In this document: positions 10,660-22,550 of the stretch, in pieces | How the letters are laid out: the number at the start of each line of letters is the position of its first letter | Position numbering within the stretch: the stretch's first letter is position 1 | Origin: Eurosta solidaginis | Lineage: Eukaryota; Arthropoda; Insecta; Diptera; Tephritidae | DNA length: 64,000 nucleotides | Direction: 5' to 3' | Assembly: GCF_040869045.1 (NCBI RefSeq) | Contig: NC_090322.1 | Location: forward strand, 182,589,477 to 182,653,476 | Translations under genes and position numbers: made by a program | The notes under the pieces: generated by a model | The model's database searches: none | Told to the model about the DNA's origin: nothing | The model's input: the letters and a program-made list of their open reading frames with translations, nothing else

Positions 10660-12190
10660 ATCAATTTATATAAAGGAAGTGCTAAAAAGTATTTTATCCT
10701 TTTCATTTTTCGCAATTGTTCCGGTGCTATGAACTATATGTATTTATTCTATTCTCTTTTATCTCTGAAATACGCTTAAAACTTCAAGTCTATAGCTTAC
10801 CGGGAAGATACTTAAAAATCGATCGCAAGTTTGCATTTCCTAATTATCTCGACCCGTGCGCCACCCAACGGTCTACATTCGCCCTTTCTTGCCTTGGGTT
10901 GGTGCTCTGACCCACATGCGTAGTTTCAAGTTTATAGCTCAATGGTGAGTATTTTAAAAACTGATTACACGATTTCCTCTCGTCCTCGGATGGTGCGCCC
11001 CCTATCGTAATTTTTGTGTCTCTTTGCTGTCTGGGCCCTATGAAATTTACGTCTGAATTATAGGTACACATTTTTTAAATATATCGGTTGTAGCCTGTTG
11101 GAACTTTGCCTTTTAGTTAATGTATTTTCGTCGGGGTGTCAACAATGTGTGCGGTATTAGGTTTGTGTCTCAATGGAAGGTGTATCAAAAATTGTTTGCA
11201 ATATTCCATCAAACCGTACGATTTTCCTAAATATCTAAATCCGTGTGCCATCAAGAGGTAACTTTTCTCCTTTTGTTAATTTCCCGGTGCCACGATGTAA
11301 TTGTAGGGACTCCAGCCTCTTAGGCAATGATCTGTATGGATTTTCAAAATATTTCCTAATATGTCAATCCCTGCCCAATCTAGAAAAACTTTTTATCTTA
11401 AATATGGCATTTGAATAAGACTCAAATCTATTTTCAAAGTTTCAAGTCTAAAGCTCACCAAGAAGTTAATAAAAGACCGATCAAAGTATCTCTAGTATCG
11501 TATACATTTTCTAATTATCTTGACCCTTGTGCCACCTAGCGGGCGTATTTTCTCCATTTGTTGCACTGTCACGGTGCCTTATATAAGTGTAAGGATTGAA
11601 GTCTCTAGCTTGATCAGAAGAAGTTATTTAAAAATGTATCGCAAGATTCCGTATGCTCTGTAGGTATTTTCCAAAGCTCTCGCCAATTTAGTGGAATTTT
11701 AGCATTTGTTTTTAATAGAATTCCAAGTATTGCATTTTAATATAATTCCAAGCTAAGTTCAAAGCATCAAGGCTCTAGCTTACCGGGAAGTCACTCTCCA
11801 AATTTCTTATCTCGTATGAAATTTTCAATGATATTCTCGACCCGTCTGCCACGTAGCGGAACATTTTTTCCCTTTGTTGCTTTGTAACGCTGCTCGATAT
11901 AAGTGTAAGGTTTCAAGTACTTAATTTTAATAGAGCTTTAAGCTATGTTCAAAGCTCCAAGTCCCTAGCTCATGGGAAGATACATAAGACCCTGCGACAC
12001 CTAGCGACAGATCTCAATATTTCCAAACTCGAATGAGTGTTTACAATATCGTGATCCCTGCCCTACCTAGCGACAGTTTTCCCCCTCATATTACATTGTC
12101 ATCGGGTTCTGAAGTATGTTCCAAGTTTTAAGGCTCTAGCCCCATGGGAAGTTACTCAAAAATCCTTTGCAAGATTCCTCAATTTTCCCC
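10660..12190 (+). repeat. Sat150 array, second and more diverged copy
   Basis: It opens with TCAATTTATATAAAGGAAGTG, the right arm of the inverted repeat seen at 5393-5413. About nine decayed satellite units follow. Markers are CCCGTGCGCCACCCAACGG (10855), GTGCGCCCCCTATCG (10992), TCCGTGTGCCATCAAGAGG (11240), CCTTGTGCCACCTAGCGGG (11523) and CCCGTCTGCCACGTAGCGG (11842), each with AGTTTCAAG/TCTAGCT-type boxes between. Divergence is greater than at 5.4 kb. It is non-coding. Confidence 0.7.
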
Positions 12191-12856
12191 TGAAATTTGC
12201 GCAAAAAACATGAAACAGACTTAATATACATAAACCAAATAAAAATAAATTTTTGACTCCGGTTCCGCTAAACTAATTTTCGTAACATCCCTAACACACA
12301 CATAAATGACTACAATACATACAAATTAACCAAACAAGCTGGCCGTTCATTTATGTGGCAATGCAGCTCATCAACAAACATTGTATTATATTAATTATTT
12401 TATTTGAAATGTTTTATTATTTTACGACTAATTTGCTTTTGTTAGTCAGGTACCAATGTATATGTATGTATGTATTAGACATTGGCAATGCATATTCATT
12501 AAAAGCAAAGAAAAATCAAATATGTAGACGCCCATTATCTAAAGTTGATTCTTGTTTATATGAATTGATTCAGCAATAATATCTTATGAGCAAGTTGGGG
12601 ATATGTCTGCCATATTATTGCCAATATAGAAAATTGTTTATTATGATGTGGGTTTTTCTTGCAATGGGGGTTTGTTGGGAATACTTGGATCACGACAGTA
12701 AGTGGGAGAGATTGATTGAGCCGCTCCGAAATATGCATTGAACTTAAGCGCCCGCCGAAGTCAGGAGCGTCTGTTCACCCAGAGATGCAATTGTAAGCGG
12801 GAGTCTGCCTTCGCGAAACCGGATTGCTATAGTTATAAATGCGTAAATATTTTTTA
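12191..12856. other. Unassigned AT-rich stretch
   Basis: No recognised gene. The short open frames at 12355-12579 and 12556-12738 are AT-driven. TATGTATGTATG occurs at 12461-12472. Confidence 0.35.
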
Positions 12857-13612
12857 GTTCCTTTTTTATCGAAAGGTATCGGGAAGCTAAGTTAGCTATT
12901 TTTGATGCCGATCATGGTAATCATGGTAATCGTGGTGTCAGTTGATGTAAGAGTTTATACCCCAGCGGGGAAAGCGGCTTAGAATATAGCCGCGGCAGGT
13001 ATGCCTGTCGTAAGTGGCGACTAAAGTACCAAACTTATTCAAGGGGTTGTGTAGCGCAACCCTTTCAAGGGGTTTCCAGCGCAATTTATAGCTTCTTCAG
13101 CCCATTTGTCAAAACCACATACCCGTGGCGAGTCCTGCTTCTTTAGCAGCCGAGGCTCTGGCGACCCCAATTTCCTCATGGATCTAGAGGGTGGGAGGTC
13201 GGGATGGCCTAGAAAGTTTCATATGGTCATACTAAATCGTTCCCGAGATGATCGGGCTGGTCCCTTAATGGTATTTGTTACCGGAACGTACCGAAACTGC
13301 ATCCGGCAATGGACCATCAACATTTATAACAGTCCCCAAAACCTTCGGGGAGTGTCCTTATCGCTACAACAACAACAACATGTAAAAGTGTTCCGGACAC
13401 ATCACTGCCAGTATAATTGAATCCTCTTGTAGCCCAGGTTACGTCTTCTAAAAGCCCTTTTTAACGAAAAGTAGCGCGAAGCTTAGGGCGAGATCAGCTA
13501 TTTTTTGTGTCGACCATGGTAATCAAAGTGCCAGTCCATGTAAGAGTTTATACATGGACTACCCGGAAGGCATCATTGCCAGTATAATTGATGCCCTCTT
13601 GTAGAAAAGGAT
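12857..13612 (+). repeat. Tandem duplication interrupted by SINE-C
   Basis: Unit 1 is split: 12857-12960 (from TTTTTTATCGAAAGGTATCG to TGTAAGAGTTTATAC) resumes at 13380-13435 (ATGTAAAAGTGTTCCGGACA to CCTCTTGTAG). Unit 2, about 13460-13612, carries the same sequence without interruption, reading GTAAGAGTTTATACATGGAC across the join. Unit 2 therefore preserves the pre-insertion state of the SINE-C at 12961-13379. Confidence 0.75.
12961..13379 (+). mobile_element. SINE-C retroposon, near full length (reference copy)
   Basis: This 419-bp insertion begins CCCAGCGGGG and ends TATCGCTACAACAACAACAA. In order it has GGCTTAGAATATAGCCGCGG, GCCTGTCGTAAGTGGCGACT, the palindrome GGGTTGTGTAGCGCAACCC, AGCCGAGGCTCTGGCGACCC, CGTTCCCGAGATGATCGGGC, GGACCATCAACA and a terminal hairpin CCCCAAAACCTTCGGGG. 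Both boundaries are fixed by the uninterrupted unit at 13460-13612. There is no open frame of note and no clear pol III boxes. The tail matches the 3' end of the jockey-type LINE at 51906, a likely source of its reverse transcriptase (inference). Confidence 0.8.
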
Positions 13613-13896
13613 CGCGAATTTCAACTTGGGACTGATAAACTTCTATGATCTTAGACATTACGCCTCTACTACACGTCATCACTTCCCCGTTTATTGATAT
13701 GCAATTTCAAAACAGGTTTGTGATGGCGAACAAACAAGTCGTCTGGAGTTAAGGGGCTGCTTATATATCATGGCTCATTCTATCGAAGCCAAATCGTTAG
13801 ACGATATACCTTTTGTACTTGACTTATCGATTGTTATAAAGCCTATTCCGAAATTTAGTTAATATTTCAGCATCCGTACAGAGCATCAGATGACAA
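13613..13896. other. Unassigned spacer
   Basis: No recognised feature between the duplicated unit and the next SINE-C copy. Confidence 0.35.
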
Positions 13897-14309
13897 GGTG
13901 GGTTAGCGGGCTTAGAATATACCCGCGGCATGTATGCCTGTCGTAAGTGGCGACTAAAATACCAAATTTATTCAAGAGATTGTGTAGCGCAACCCTTTCA
14001 AGGGGTTGCCAGCGCAATTTATAGCTTCTTCAGCCCAATTGTCAACCTTACCTACCTGCGGCGAATCCTGTTTCTTTAACAGCCGAGGCTCTGGGGACCC
14101 CAAGTTTCTCATAGATCTAGGGGGTAGGAGGACGGTATGGCCTAGAAGGTTTCATGTGGTTATACCAAATCGTTCCCGAGATGGTCGGGCTAGTACCTTA
14201 ATGGTGCTTGTTACCGGAACGTACCGGACCTGCATCCGGCAAAGGACCATCAACATAACACTCTCCAAGGCCTTCCGGGAATGTCCCTATCGCTACAACA
14301 ACAACAACA
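13897..14309 (+). mobile_element. SINE-C retroposon, second copy
   Basis: It is about 413 bp with every landmark of the copy at 12961, from GGGTTAGCGGGCTTAGAATA to TATCGCTACAACAACAACAA. The first bases are slightly altered, so the exact start is uncertain by a few bases. The copies at 12961 and 13897 lie 0.5 kb apart in the same orientation but in different flanking sequence, which argues for separate insertions. Confidence 0.8.
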
Positions 14310-16828
14310 GGGCAGTGTCTTCTTGTTAGCTTCCCGAGTTTCTGCGGCGTAGAGGGAAAAGTGGTAATGAATTATTTGTCTCTGAGCGCAACTGTCTGAT
14401 AACTCGACGCTTGGGTTTGATCACTAGGTAAAGTAGAACAAATCGCCTCCTGAATAGTTCTTACGTCGCTTCAGATCAGATACTCCGCAGCCTTAATACC
14501 TTTGTATGTTGCTTCCTCGGGTTGGGGAAGGCTTTCAAAAATTAGATGCGAGCTGGTTTGCTGGTTGAACAGCAAAAATCCTTCGCTGAAGTTTTGTCGA
14601 GTTGCGTTTATATTCACACCTTTACCGGATGGGAACTCGCAAAGCAGTGACGTCCAACTCGATGGCCTATCTACGGAAGTGACGCCTTTCACTTCGTTAT
14701 AAGGCTTTGATTCGTATTAAGTTATCTTCAATTATTTTTTGGTGAGCCGACTGAAAGGATCTATAGCTCAAAAAAAAAAAAAAAAAAATGGTTCGCAGTG
14801 CAGTCGGGCGAGTACCAAAATGTGCTAGAACCATTCAGAAAGGGAAAAGGACTGCCTTTATCCGTAACACCCCCTTAAATCTTTGGGGAGTAGTTTTGCG
14901 TCTACAACAAAAAACATAGTTATACGCTACAAGGACGAAGAAATTATCGTTTATCGTGAGAAGGGTATTGAACGAGCTCTATTGGAATTATGACAAGCAT
15001 TCCCAGTCTGCCTTGTGGAAGTTGACATTGGTGCGTCGTTCTTCATCATTGAACGTGTGTATACGGCCCAGACACGAGAGTTAGCAACATTACCCATTCA
15101 ACACATTTGATGAAGGCTGCTTGTGATGGAGCTATTTAACGCGTTCTTGCAGCTGTTCATAACCCCAGGTTGAACTCGTCGGTTGGTAAAGACCTCACAT
15201 GGGCTGAATATTTTCAGAGTATTTGCGCATACCTTTCGTGGTAACATTGTTGTTCTATAGCATTTTCGTTTTTCACATATCCAGCTTCTGTTCCTTATAA
15301 TAAATCTGCAGGAGATTGATATAACCTGAACTCCTTGATATTTTAAGGTGCCAATCTGGCGAGGATGTTGATGATGTAGGAACATCACTGCACGATGCTG
15401 TGTAGTATCAACACTGGCTGCAACTATGTGAACCGGATTTATATAACTAAAGCCGCAGTGGCAGGAGATTAACATCAGAGCAGATACTTGCATAGAACTG
15501 CTTGTTCTATACTTCCACGTCCTTCCCTTCGGCAAACATTCCGTTGGATTATCTGTAATTAAACATAATTTAAAATTTTACACCTCCACTCCTTTGAACA
15601 AAAAAAAAAAAAAAAAAAAAGACCCACTGCAACCACAAACCAAAAACAAATAGAAAGAGTTTCCTTCCGCCCTCAACATAACAAAATGGTACAAAATCTT
15701 AAAAATGTCAAAAATAAAAAATGATATTCTGTCAACTCATTCATTAGTTTCATGATAGCTATTTAAGACCCTAATCATGCGATGCAATAGCATTTGGCAA
15801 AAAAAAAAAAAATAATCAACAACCACAAAGTGCGTAAACACCTTCAACGAAAAACGAAAAATCTCTCAGGCACATAAAAGCAGAAAACTCAATACAACAC
15901 AAGCAAAGAGTCGGAGCTAACCCAGTCACATGGCAAGCGATAACAAACTTTCATAGTTCGCATGCGGTGCGTTTATTATTAATATTTTACATTTTTTTCT
16001 TTTTACTTTTCCACCATGAAGAATTTGTGTAAAGAAAATAAGAATTTCAGAGCATCCTTTGCATGTTTCGGGTAAGCATCCCCGCCTCGTTAAAAAATAA
16101 GCACAAACCAAAGGGGTTACATAGAAGCTGTCAAAATCTAACCGCCACTTCTCTGCTGCCAATGTGTTGTTGCTGCTAAGTGTTGTTGTTGTGTGCAAAT
16201 CGCTTTTCGTTCCCTTACTGCTACACTGTTGCCGCTGCTGTTGTTAGCCGTGTCATTGCCATTTTCTATGCTTTGCTAAAAGACTATTCATCATTTAAAT
16301 AAAAATATTCACCCTTTTCCAGTTTTAATTCGCTTTTGTTTTTTTTTCCTTAAGCAGAGCAATGTCCGACCAACCACACCTTTTCAAATCGATACCTTAA
16401 TTGAAGCATATATTAAGGCGCATACTCTTGCATGATGCTGTGTGGTATATTAGGGAGAGAAAATAATATATGTGTGTAGGTGTGCTATTTTTTTTTGCTT
16501 ACCTTTGACCAAAAACTATTTACACCTACAAAGGAAATAATATAAAAATGTGCGTGTGTGGCAAGATCAACCCAGCGAACAAAAGAAAAAGTTCTCAATG
16601 CTTTCACAAAATGTTAACTCTAAATTTCTTTCCACTATGCAACAGTCATTTTGGAAATCGGCTTGCATATTTGGCAAATTCCATTAGCCATTTTTAATTT
16701 GCAGATAATTTCAAACATTTGGCTTGCACGCGCAGGAATTTTTCTGGGTTAGACTGGTGCCTGCCAAAGTTTACATGGTCATAACGCCATATTCGTAACC
16801 ATGTTTTTTACTTAAAGTTTTTGTTCAT
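14310..16828. other. About 2.5 kb without a recognised gene
   Basis: Bases 14862-14916 (CACCCCCTTAAATCTTTGGGG, AGT, then GCGTCTACAACAA) look like a decayed SINE-C 3' end. Poly-A runs lie at 14771-14788 and 15600-15620. A 145-residue minus frame (15535-15098) and a 73-residue minus frame (14692-14471) are open but match nothing I recognise. From 15540 the DNA is AT-rich with CAA/TTG runs. Confidence 0.4.
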
Positions 16829-17046
16829 GTAGCGATAAGGACACTCTCCGAACGCCTTGGGGATCCCACCCCCTAGATCGGGGACGCCAGAGCTTCGGCT
16901 GTTAATGAAACAGCATTAGCCACGGGTAGGTGAGGTTGACAATTGGGTTGGAGAAGTTATATTTTGCGCTGATAACCCCTTGAGAGGGTTGCGCTACACA
17001 ACCCCTTGAATCAATTTGGTATTTTAATCGCCTCTTACGACAGGCA
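16829..17046 (-). mobile_element. SINE-C retroposon with internal deletion
   Basis: On the minus strand this copy has the 5' part (GCCTGTCGTAAGAGGCG, GGGTTGTGTAGCGCAACCC, GACAATTGTCAACC-like boxes) and the 3' end (CCTTATCGCTACA). The stretch between CTAGGGGGTGGG and the terminal CCCCAAGGCG hairpin is lost, roughly 115 bp. The (CAA)n tail is almost absent. Confidence 0.7.
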
Positions 17047-17429
17047 CAATTGTATTGTTTTCAATAAAACCGTTTTACTTAACTTTTTTTTTTAAATTTT
17101 ATTTTCAAGTTTTTAGTCTTTATTTAATTGCCTATTATTTCTCATTCTATTTAGTTCATTTAGTGACTCACTATTACACGGAATCTTTCCTGACAATTTG
17201 TTACAATCTAAGTCCTCAACACATAATCCTTCCAAAGACTTTACTCGACTCTGCGCCACGCATGCCTGTCCCTCCTCGAACTCCAAAATATGCTGATGCC
17301 ACTTCTACCGGACTATATGTAATATTTGTTCCAAATATGAGCCAAATCGGACATCATAAGTCGCTTTCTATTCATGTATGTATTATGTGCTCCAAATATG
17401 GAGCAAATCGGACCACAAATACGATTTTT
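17047..17429. other. AT-rich stretch, possibly leading into Sat150
   Basis: The open frame 17055-17432 is mostly low-complexity. AAATATGAGCCAAATCGGAC (17333-17352) recurs as AAATATGGAGCAAATCGGAC (17394-17413), a short imperfect direct repeat about 61 bp apart. Confidence 0.4.
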
Positions 17430-17570
17430 TGAAATATTTCGATCCATGCGCCACCTATAGGAGTTTTTATTTTTCATTTTGCATTGTCATCGTGTTCTGA
17501 ACTATATTCCAAGTTTCAAGCTTGTAGCTTATCGGGAAGTTACTTAAATTTCAATTACAAAATTCGTTCA
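17430..17570 (+). repeat. Single Sat150 unit
   Basis: TTTCGATCCATGCGCCACCT, TTGCATTGTCATCG, AAGTTTCAAGCTTGTAGCTT and GGGAAGTTACTTAAA match the Sat150 unit in order. Confidence 0.6.
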
Positions 17571-18761
17571 CAACGGCCGTGCAGCTGTGCGGCCGACCTG
17601 TCAAGTCAAGCTAAATAAAACCGTTTAAAAAGAAGAAAGCGAAGAAAATTTCAAGCAGATTCCACAAATTATATGCTCTTAGTTATCCAAAACCATAAGT
17701 AAAATATGCAAAAAGTTAATAAATTCACGAACTCAAATATTATGGATATGGCGAGAAACCAAAAACCAATTGGATGGCTAGGGCGTTATGGTATGGCACC
17801 ATTGACCATTTCCATAAGGTTGGTTGGATCAGCTGTTTTATATCAATTTTGCCAGGGCTTTTAGGGCGTTGAAATATCCCAGAACAGTATTTGCCGTAAA
17901 ATTTCATTGGGACGCTCCCTCAAAAAGCATTGTACAAATAACGTGAAACAAAGAAAAAAATGTCATCCTTGAAGTATGCAATACTTTTTCACACTATTTG
18001 ATTAGAATTAAATCTGACAACGTATATTGCAGGTTTGCTAGTTTATTGCATATCGACTGCTGCTGAGTGGAATATCACCCTGCCGCTTTGAAAATGTTCT
18101 ATCTCAGGAAAAAAAAAACATTCTTTAGGATTTGCTTGAAGAACGGCTTGCTTCGGAATTTTTATCAAAAGTCACCCTATCTTAGAACTTGTTATCAGAA
18201 TTTATTTCATTTGGTAGTCGTGCTAGAGTGATATTACATTCCACTCAGCCGGTTATATACAGTGATGTTCCTTGAAATAGAGGCACATACTATCAAAGTC
18301 TTATAAATAACAAAAAATAAGTAACCTAAATTTTCTCCCTTTAGTAGTAGTGTCCAGTTATGTGAGTGCTTGAAATTCCACTAACTGTGAATAGAAGTTG
18401 ATGTAAGGCCCTTAATTTGAATCCAATACTTCGAAGGATTTTAATGCGATGAATCGAAATCTGGCCTCAAAATTGCTCTATCAGCTCTGGTTTTCGAGAT
18501 ATCGTAACCTAAAAGTGCAAAAAAACCCATATTTGAGGTTAAGTAGCCTTGCAGATGTTTTCTTTCGCCAAAATTAAAGGATGGCATCTTTAAATACAAG
18601 TCTTCTTCTTTCAAATGGCGTTGAGTTTACTCAAATATAATTTTTTTTTCGCTGAGATATCGCATTTTGAAATTTTCCCACACCTGAAAATCGATAATAT
18701 AGACATGATATAGTCGGTTACTAATTTTCTTCAATTGAGTAGACGTGCCTCCAAGGGTGAT
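17571..18761. other. Unassigned stretch with a short inverted repeat
   Basis: Bases 18065-18084 (GCTGAGTGGAATATCACCCT) are roughly complementary to 18226-18244 (GTGATATTACATTCCACTC), with about 140 bp between. This could be a small MITE, but flanking target duplications are not clear. No gene is recognised. Confidence 0.4.
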
Positions 18762-20634
18762 TTTTATACTCAGTTGAGCAGAGCTCACAGCGTATATTAA
18801 CTTTGAGTGGATAACGGTTGGTTGTACAGGTATAAAGGAATCGAGATAGATATAGACTTCTATATATCAAAATCATCGTATCGAAAAAAATTTGATTGAG
18901 CCATGTCCATCCGTCCGTCCGTCCGTCTGTCCATTAACACGATAACTTGAGTAAATTTTGAGATATCTTGATTAAATTTGGTATGTAGGTTCCTGGGCAC
19001 TCATCTCAGATCGCTATTTAAAATGAACGATATCGGACTATAACCACGTCCACTTTTTCGATATCGAAAATTTCGAAAAATCGAAAAAGCGCGATAATTC
19101 ATTACCAAAGTCGGATAAAGCGATGAAACTTGGTAGGTGGATTGAACTTATGACGCAAAATAGAAAATTAGTAAAATTTTGGAGAATGGGCGTGGCACCG
19201 CCCACTTTTAAAAGAAGGTAATTTCAAAGTTTTGCAAGCTGTAACTTGCCAGTCGTTGAAGATATCATGATGAAATTTGACAGGAACATTACTCCTATTA
19301 CTATATGTGTGCCTGATAAAAATTAGCACAATCGGATGAAGAACACGCCCACTTTTAAAAGTTTTTTTTTAAGTCAAATTTTATGAAAAAATTCAATATC
19401 TTTACAGTATATAAGTAAATTATGTCAACATTCAACTCCAGTAATGATATGGTACAACAAAATACAAAAATAAAAGAAAATTTCAAAATGGGCGTGGCTC
19501 CGCCCTTTTTCATTTAATTTGTCTAGAATAATTTTAATAAAATAAGTCGAACAAAAATTTACCAATCCGTATGAAATTTGGTAGGGGCAAAGCTTCTGTG
19601 ACGGTAACAGTTTTCTGTGAAAATGGGCGAAATGGGTGGAAGCCACGCCCAGTTTTTATACACAGTCGACCGTCTGACCTTCCGCTCGGCTGTTAACACG
19701 ATAACTTGAGCAAAAATCGATATATCTTTACTAAACTAAGTTCACGTACTTATCTGAACTCAATTTATCTTGGTGTTAAAAATGGGCGAAATCCGACTAT
19801 GACCACGCCCACTTTTTCGATATCGAAAGTTTCCAAAAATGAAAAAAATGTCATAATTCTATACCAAATACGAAAAAAGGGATGAAACATGTTGATTGGA
19901 TTGTTTTATTGACGCCTTCACATATATAAGGGCCACTCCCTTTCAAAACCTTCATTAATACATTTAGTTTGATACCCACTTCGTACAAACACATTCTACA
20001 ATCACCCCTGGTCCACCTTTTTGGCGATATCTCGAAAAGGCATCCACCTAGTGAACTAAGGCCCAACCCCTTTTAAAATACTCCTTAATACCTTTCATTT
20101 GATATCCTTATCGTACAAACAAATTGTAGAGTCACCTCTGGTCCACCTTTATGGCGATGTCTCGAAAAGGCGTCCACCTATAGAACTAAGGCCCACTTCC
20201 TTTTAAAATACTCATTAACACCTTTCATTTGATTCCCATATCGTGCAAACACATTCTAGAGTCAACTCTGGTCCACCTTTATGGCGATAACTCGAAAAGG
20301 CGTCCACCTATAGAACTAAGGCCCACTCCCATTTAAAATACTCATTAACACCTTTCATTTGATACCCATATCGTACAAACACATTCTAGAGTCATCCCTG
20401 GTCCACCTTTATGGCGATATCCCTAAATGGCGTCCACCTATAGATCTATGGCCCACTGCCTTTTAAAATACTCTTTAATACCTTCCATTTGATACCCATG
20501 TCATACAAACACATTCCAGGGTTACCCTAGGTTCATTTTCCTATATGGTGATTTTCCCTTATTTTGTCTCCAAAGCTCTCAGCTGAGTAAGTAATGTTCG
20601 GTTACACCTGAACTTAACTTTCCTTACTTGTTAT
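18762..20634 (+). mobile_element. DINE-1-like Helitron/Helentron, long copy
   Basis: The element starts TTTTTATACTCAGTTGAGCA. It has an early block TATAAAGGAATCGAGATAGA, then CATGTCCATCCGTCCGTCCG, then recurrent ACCACGCCCACTTTTTCGAT and TGGGCGTGGC blocks, an internal tandem array, and the end AATGTTCGGTTACACCTGAA to TTACTTGTTA. The layout (TTTTATAC-type start, (GTCC)n block near the 5' end, central tandem repeats, no transposase gene) matches Drosophila DINE-1/INE-1 non-autonomous Helitron-like elements. The assignment is by recalled layout, not alignment. Further copies lie at 42090, 48926 and 61230. Confidence 0.65.
19911..20560 (+). repeat. Central tandem repeats of the DINE-1-like element, 130-bp period
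   Basis: GGTCCACCTTTATGGCGAT-type boxes start at 20010, 20140, 20270 and 20400, with a decayed one (GGTTCATTTTCCTATATGG) at 20530, giving an exact 130-bp spacing. Each unit also has CGTCCACCTATAGAACTAAG, CCTTTCATTTGATACCCAT and CAAACACATTCTAGAGTCA. About five units are present. A decayed pair of the same units occurs at 44640-44890. Confidence 0.85.
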
Positions 20635-22052
20635 TGCTCATTTTAAGGTCTGTCGACTGCAGCGGTCAGCTCAAACATTCTATGTTGTTTTACCAGAACG
20701 AGTTCTTTGCCCGTTTTCCTCCTTGACCATGAGAAACTCTCATGTTAAACTCTGAATATCAGAACGTTGTTTCACTAAAAAACTCGTTGGATTATAGATC
20801 ATAAAGCATTATGATCCTATTGCTATGTTACGCCATTTTTAAAGTGTTCGAAAGTAAGAGTTTGGCGCTGAAGGATCTTCGTTTCAATTTCGTCTCACTA
20901 ATAAATTACTATTCACTTGATTACTGGTCAATCGCTTGAATACAAAAATTTAAACTTCTATTCACATATGCTATATTACCATATTCTCTTCGAGGTTGTA
21001 CCGAATGAAATACGATTTTGAAACCATACGATGACCGCTTCGCTGGATATCCAAGCAGGATAAAGAATCAAAACGTATGCCAAAACGGGCTGGGCAGTGA
21101 TTCACATAGTACATCACAGAAATTTTAGGTTATCTGTTGCAGTTCATGGACGGTAATTCTATAAATGATTTACATATAGAGGGTAAAGTGGCTCTCACAG
21201 ATAGGTATCCAACCAATTCAGAGTAGCTTAGTAGAACAGAAAAGGAAGCCAACGAAAATAAGTAGTAGAAAATATATTGGCCTTTTCATGAAAACTCAAA
21301 TACTCTTCTCACAGCACACGGCTTAAGTTAAGAAATCGCATCTGACTCTATTTTGTGTCACGAAAATGTGATACTTTAATGAATTCCGAATTCTTGGGAT
21401 TACCTTTTAAGCTTTATATATGAAATAATTTTAATCCACCGCACATAGGTAGATTTTCAAGTTTTAGGCGGCCAAAAATATTTTATTGCCTATATCTTCT
21501 TAAAACTGTTTAATAAATGAAAAATTATAATACTTTGTGTAATTAATCGATTATATGAAAAAAAATAGATATTACACTGTGTAACTAAAAAATACCTGCG
21601 CAATGAGGCTATTTTTCTTGTTGTACAGCAAGAAGTGTAATAACTTAGTTCTGTCTTTATCTAGGGTAAAGTTATAATAATTTGTGTAACTAATCGGTTA
21701 TATTAGAATAGATATTACACTGTTTTCTTTTTGTACATCAACAAGGGTGTATCAAACCCTCCATCTAACCCCCTATCTGCAAGTATCTGCAGCTAAATTT
21801 AATGCAGTTGGCAAGCTTATTGTGCCAAGTACCATATTCAAAACTAATTTTCACTTGGACGGACTTGGAAACATAACAAAACTGGTTTGAAACACCAAAA
21901 ATCAAAAAATTTTTAACACCCTAAATAAAATAGGTTCTTTATCCATTTATAACTTTTAAAAATCACAAACACTACTAATAATGTTAGAATTTACCTGAAA
22001 TATTAGAATCCATCACAATTACTCAATTCAATTGTCTTAAAACTTAAAATAT
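20635..22052. other. Unassigned stretch with a local direct repeat
   Basis: Bases about 21525-21583 and 21671-21727 are related direct repeats (TTATAATACTTTGTGTAATT and TTATAATAATTTGTGTAACT, each followed by AATAGATATTACACTGT), about 146 bp apart. No gene is recognised. Confidence 0.5.
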
Positions 22053-22550
22053 GATGTCACGTTGTTTAAATTTTTCCCAAATTATTAAATAAATTATAAA
22101 ATTAAAGAATTGCTTCAAATAAATGTTTTCATACATTTAAAAAAAGCAATACGGGCAATCCCCGATTAAGTCATACAAACAGACAAAATTGGTTAATTCG
22201 TTGTAGTTCTATAAATAGAACAAAAACAGCAACAAAACCAAAGTTTCTTTGAAAACCCGCCGTCAAAGCATAGCTTTAACAAATAATTGCATACGAAGAA
22301 TGCAGTGCGTAAAAGATTAAAATATGCAAAAAGAAGGCAATTGGGAAAAACTTTACAACAACTAAGGCATGACGTAGCTGAATGCGTTTATAACCATTTC
22401 AACTATCGTAGGGGTGCGGGTTCGACTCCCACTCTCGGGAGAAAAGGCTTTGAAGAGATTTACAAGGTATAATCGAAACAGCTGTCGCCTTGTCCGTCCT
22501 GATGTCACGTTGTTTAAATTTTTCCCAAATTATTAAATAAATTTTAAAAT
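22053..22550 (+). repeat. 50-bp direct repeats flanking about 400 bp with a tRNA-like motif
   Basis: Bases 22053-22102 and 22501-22550 are the same 50-mer (starting GATGTCACGTTGTTTAAATT) with one A/T difference. The enclosed 22103-22500 holds GGGTGCGGGTTCGACTCCCA (about 22415-22434), a good pol III B box, with CGTAGCTGAATGCG about 40 bases upstream as a possible A box. It may be a tRNA-derived SINE, or one unit of a segmental duplication. The direct repeats are far longer than normal SINE target duplications. Confidence 0.55.

Noticed and set aside
15098..15535. A 145-residue minus-strand frame as a host gene
   Set aside because: No recognisable domain, odd composition, no flanking splice or promoter evidence.
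18260..18300. TACAGTGATGTTCCTTG as the end of a Tc1-type transposon
   Set aside because: No complementary end was found at a sensible distance and no transposase remnant is present.
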